Shown piece after piece: positions 62,603-64,000 of a DNA stretch of 64,000 nucleotides. Position 1 is the first letter of the stretch; each line of letters opens with the position of its first letter. A program made the position numbers and the translations under genes. The notes beneath the pieces are model-generated. The model did no database searches and had not been told where the DNA came from. It was given only the letters and a program-made list of their open reading frames with translations. The DNA comes from Vreelandella aquamarina (GTDB lineage Bacteria; Pseudomonadota; Gammaproteobacteria; Pseudomonadales; Halomonadaceae): positions 1-64,000 of the forward strand of contig NZ_FODB01000005.1 of assembly GCF_900110265.1 (NCBI RefSeq). The letters run 5' to 3'.

Positions 62603-64000
62603 ATGAGTTCCGTTATGACCGCCCCCCGCCCTAGAACACTGGCCGAATTACAGCGCTGGCGCCGCACCCGCGCCAAGCGCCGCTGGTATAAGCGCAGTTT
62701 TCGCCTACAGGTAATGATGCTGGTGGGGCTACTGTTATCGGGCATGTTGCTGGCCCAGGGCACCTATTTGAACCACCGCAAAGCCGAGATCATCACCCAC
62801 CAAATGGGCTAGCGGGCACTGGCTGTGGCCAAAACCGTGGCCGGGATGCCGCAGATTGTAAACGCTTTTTCCTCTCCTGACCCCTCCGCCATTATTCAAC
62901 CCCTTGCCGAACGAGTGCGTCAGGAGACCGGCGCGCGCTACGTGGTGGTGGGTAATGCCCAATCGATCCGCTACTCCCACCCTGTGCCCGAGCGTATCGG
63001 CCAGCCCATGGTGGGCGGCGATAACGACCAGGCGCTTATCTATGGCCAGTCGTATGTCTCCGAAGCCACCGGCACGCTGGGTACGGCCATGCGCGGCAAA
63101 ACGCCGGTGTGGGATGAGGAGGGCAATATCATCGGGGTGGTCTCGGTGGGCTTTATGCTCGACCGCGTCGATATGGATGTGGCCCGCTACACCAGCCTCG
63201 GCTGGGCGCTGGTGGCGCTGATGATTGTGCTGGGGTTTGCGGGCGCTTACTGGCTGTCGCAGCACTTGAAAAAGATCATTTTAGGGCTGGAGCCTTACGA
63301 AATCGCCCGCTTGGCGATGGAGAAAGAGGCCATCCTGCAATCGATTCACGAAGGCATTCTCGCGGTGAACCAGGATGGCCATATCACCCTGGTGAACCAG
63401 CAGGCGCGGCGCTTTTTAGAGCTGCCCGACGAGCATGTGCTGCTGGGTCAGCCGATCCGTGAGGTGGTGCCCAATTCGCGGCTGTTGGAAGTCTTGAAGC
63501 ATGGCGAGCAGGAGTTTGACCAGGAGATGTGGCTGGGGGATCACCCGGTGGTGGTCAACCGAGTGCCGATTCTGCATGAAGGGGAAATAGAAGGGGCTGT
63601 GGCCACTTTTCGTAGCCGCCGAGAAATTATCGACCTCTCCCAAGCACTCACCCAAGCCAGTCGCGATGTGGATATGCTGCGCGCCCAGGCCCACGAGTTC
63701 TCCAACAAGCTCTACACCATCTCCGGCCTGTTGCAGTTGCAGCGTATCGACGAAGCGCTGGCGCTGATTCATCAGGAAACCGAGCGCGCCCAGGCGCAAA
63801 TGAGCTTTTTAATGCGCCACGTGGCGGATGCGGTATTGAGCGGCACGCTGCTGGGCAAACTCACCCGCGCCCGCGAGCTGGGCGTTACGTTAGAAATCGA
63901 CGAGCAGAGCTCGCTCTCCTGCCCGCTAACGCCCACCGGCCAAGAGGTCATGATGAGCGTGGTGGGTAACTTACTGGATAACGCCTGCCACGCCGCGCTC
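62603..64000 (+). pseudogene. CitA/DcuS-type sensor histidine kinase interrupted by an in-frame amber stop; runs past the window end
   Basis: The first part (62603-62809) encodes a transmembrane anchor (about 30-55). A TAG at 62810-62812 follows N-x-R-K-A-E-I-I-T-H-Q-M-G. Beyond it the same frame stays open to the end and continues the protein: periplasmic sCache sensor (V-W-D-E-E-G-N-I-I-G-V-V near 175), a second transmembrane helix, a PAS domain (G-I-L-A-V-N-Q-D-G near 255), the phosphoacceptor box A-H-E-F-S-N-K-L-Y-T-I-S-G-L-L near 370 and the start of the ATPase domain (N-L-L-D-N-A-C-H-A). A single base change from CAG would explain the stop. Such kinases sense C4-dicarboxylates or citrate. 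The start is uncertain (62585, 62603 or 62615). Whether it is a dead gene or is suppressed cannot be told here. Confidence 0.85.

Overview
The window reads as chromosomal DNA of a moderately halophilic gammaproteobacterium of the Halomonas/Vreelandella group. The evidence is a TeaC/TeaD pair of the ectoine TRAP transporter type (the UspA-like protein closely resembles H. elongata TeaD as I remember it), a BCCT osmolyte transporter, and gammaproteobacterial housekeeping genes (trmB, thiSG, comM, hemE, ribA, djlA, dxs-ispA-xseB, serA, folK). Most genes are compact and free of mobile DNA, but the window holds several scars: gene ends without bodies, a duplicated piece of comM next to a toxin-antitoxin pair, and a histidine kinase with an amber stop.

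Layout. 1-2.1 kb: end of a transposase, then teaC-teaD without teaA/teaB. 2.2-5.1 kb: FKBP isomerase, PHB-depolymerase-like esterase, SCO1 with a membrane partner. 5.2-7.1 kb: AEC permease, then a strong promoter with a Fur box and a short terminated transcript that looks like an iron-stress small RNA, then a GST. 7.1-9.4 kb: trmB, thiG, thiS, DUF423. 9.4-10.8 kb: a divergent pair (glutaredoxin-MauE fusion and DUF411 protein) with a MerR/CueR-type promoter on each side, probably a copper response. 10.8-16.8 kb: EAL and other remnants, thioesterase, malate synthase G, hydrolase, and a phytase-like esterase behind a Pho box. 16.8-20.1 kb: FMN reductase, comM, prlF-yhaV and a displaced comM fragment. 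20.1-24.4 kb: a Fur-controlled siderophore set (binding protein, TonB receptor, AraC regulator). 24.4-27.5 kb: ubiK and nitrogen sensing/uptake (glnK-amtB behind a sigma-54 promoter, then a second PII gene).

27.6-33.3 kb: fpr with divergent finR, a truncated and an intact chemoreceptor, a host-attachment family protein, a histidine phosphatase and a RidA remnant. 33.3-38.8 kb: an AapJQMP general amino-acid ABC transporter with two tandem binding-protein genes; the one next to the permeases has its own sigma-54 promoter and an NtrC-like site, linking it to the same nitrogen control as glnK-amtB. 38.9-49.8 kb: housekeeping block. 49.8-57.9 kb: IclR regulator, YqaA, a large MscS channel, folate genes, an orphan flagellin behind a sigma-28 promoter, and the BCCT carrier. 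58.2-61.7 kb: an NMT1-type ABC importer with a Tsx-like outer-membrane channel. 61.7 kb to the end: DUF481 protein and a CitA/DcuS-type sensor kinase that runs off the window.

No tRNA, rRNA, CRISPR array, prophage or known defence system was seen. All calls come from reading the sequence; no database search was run.
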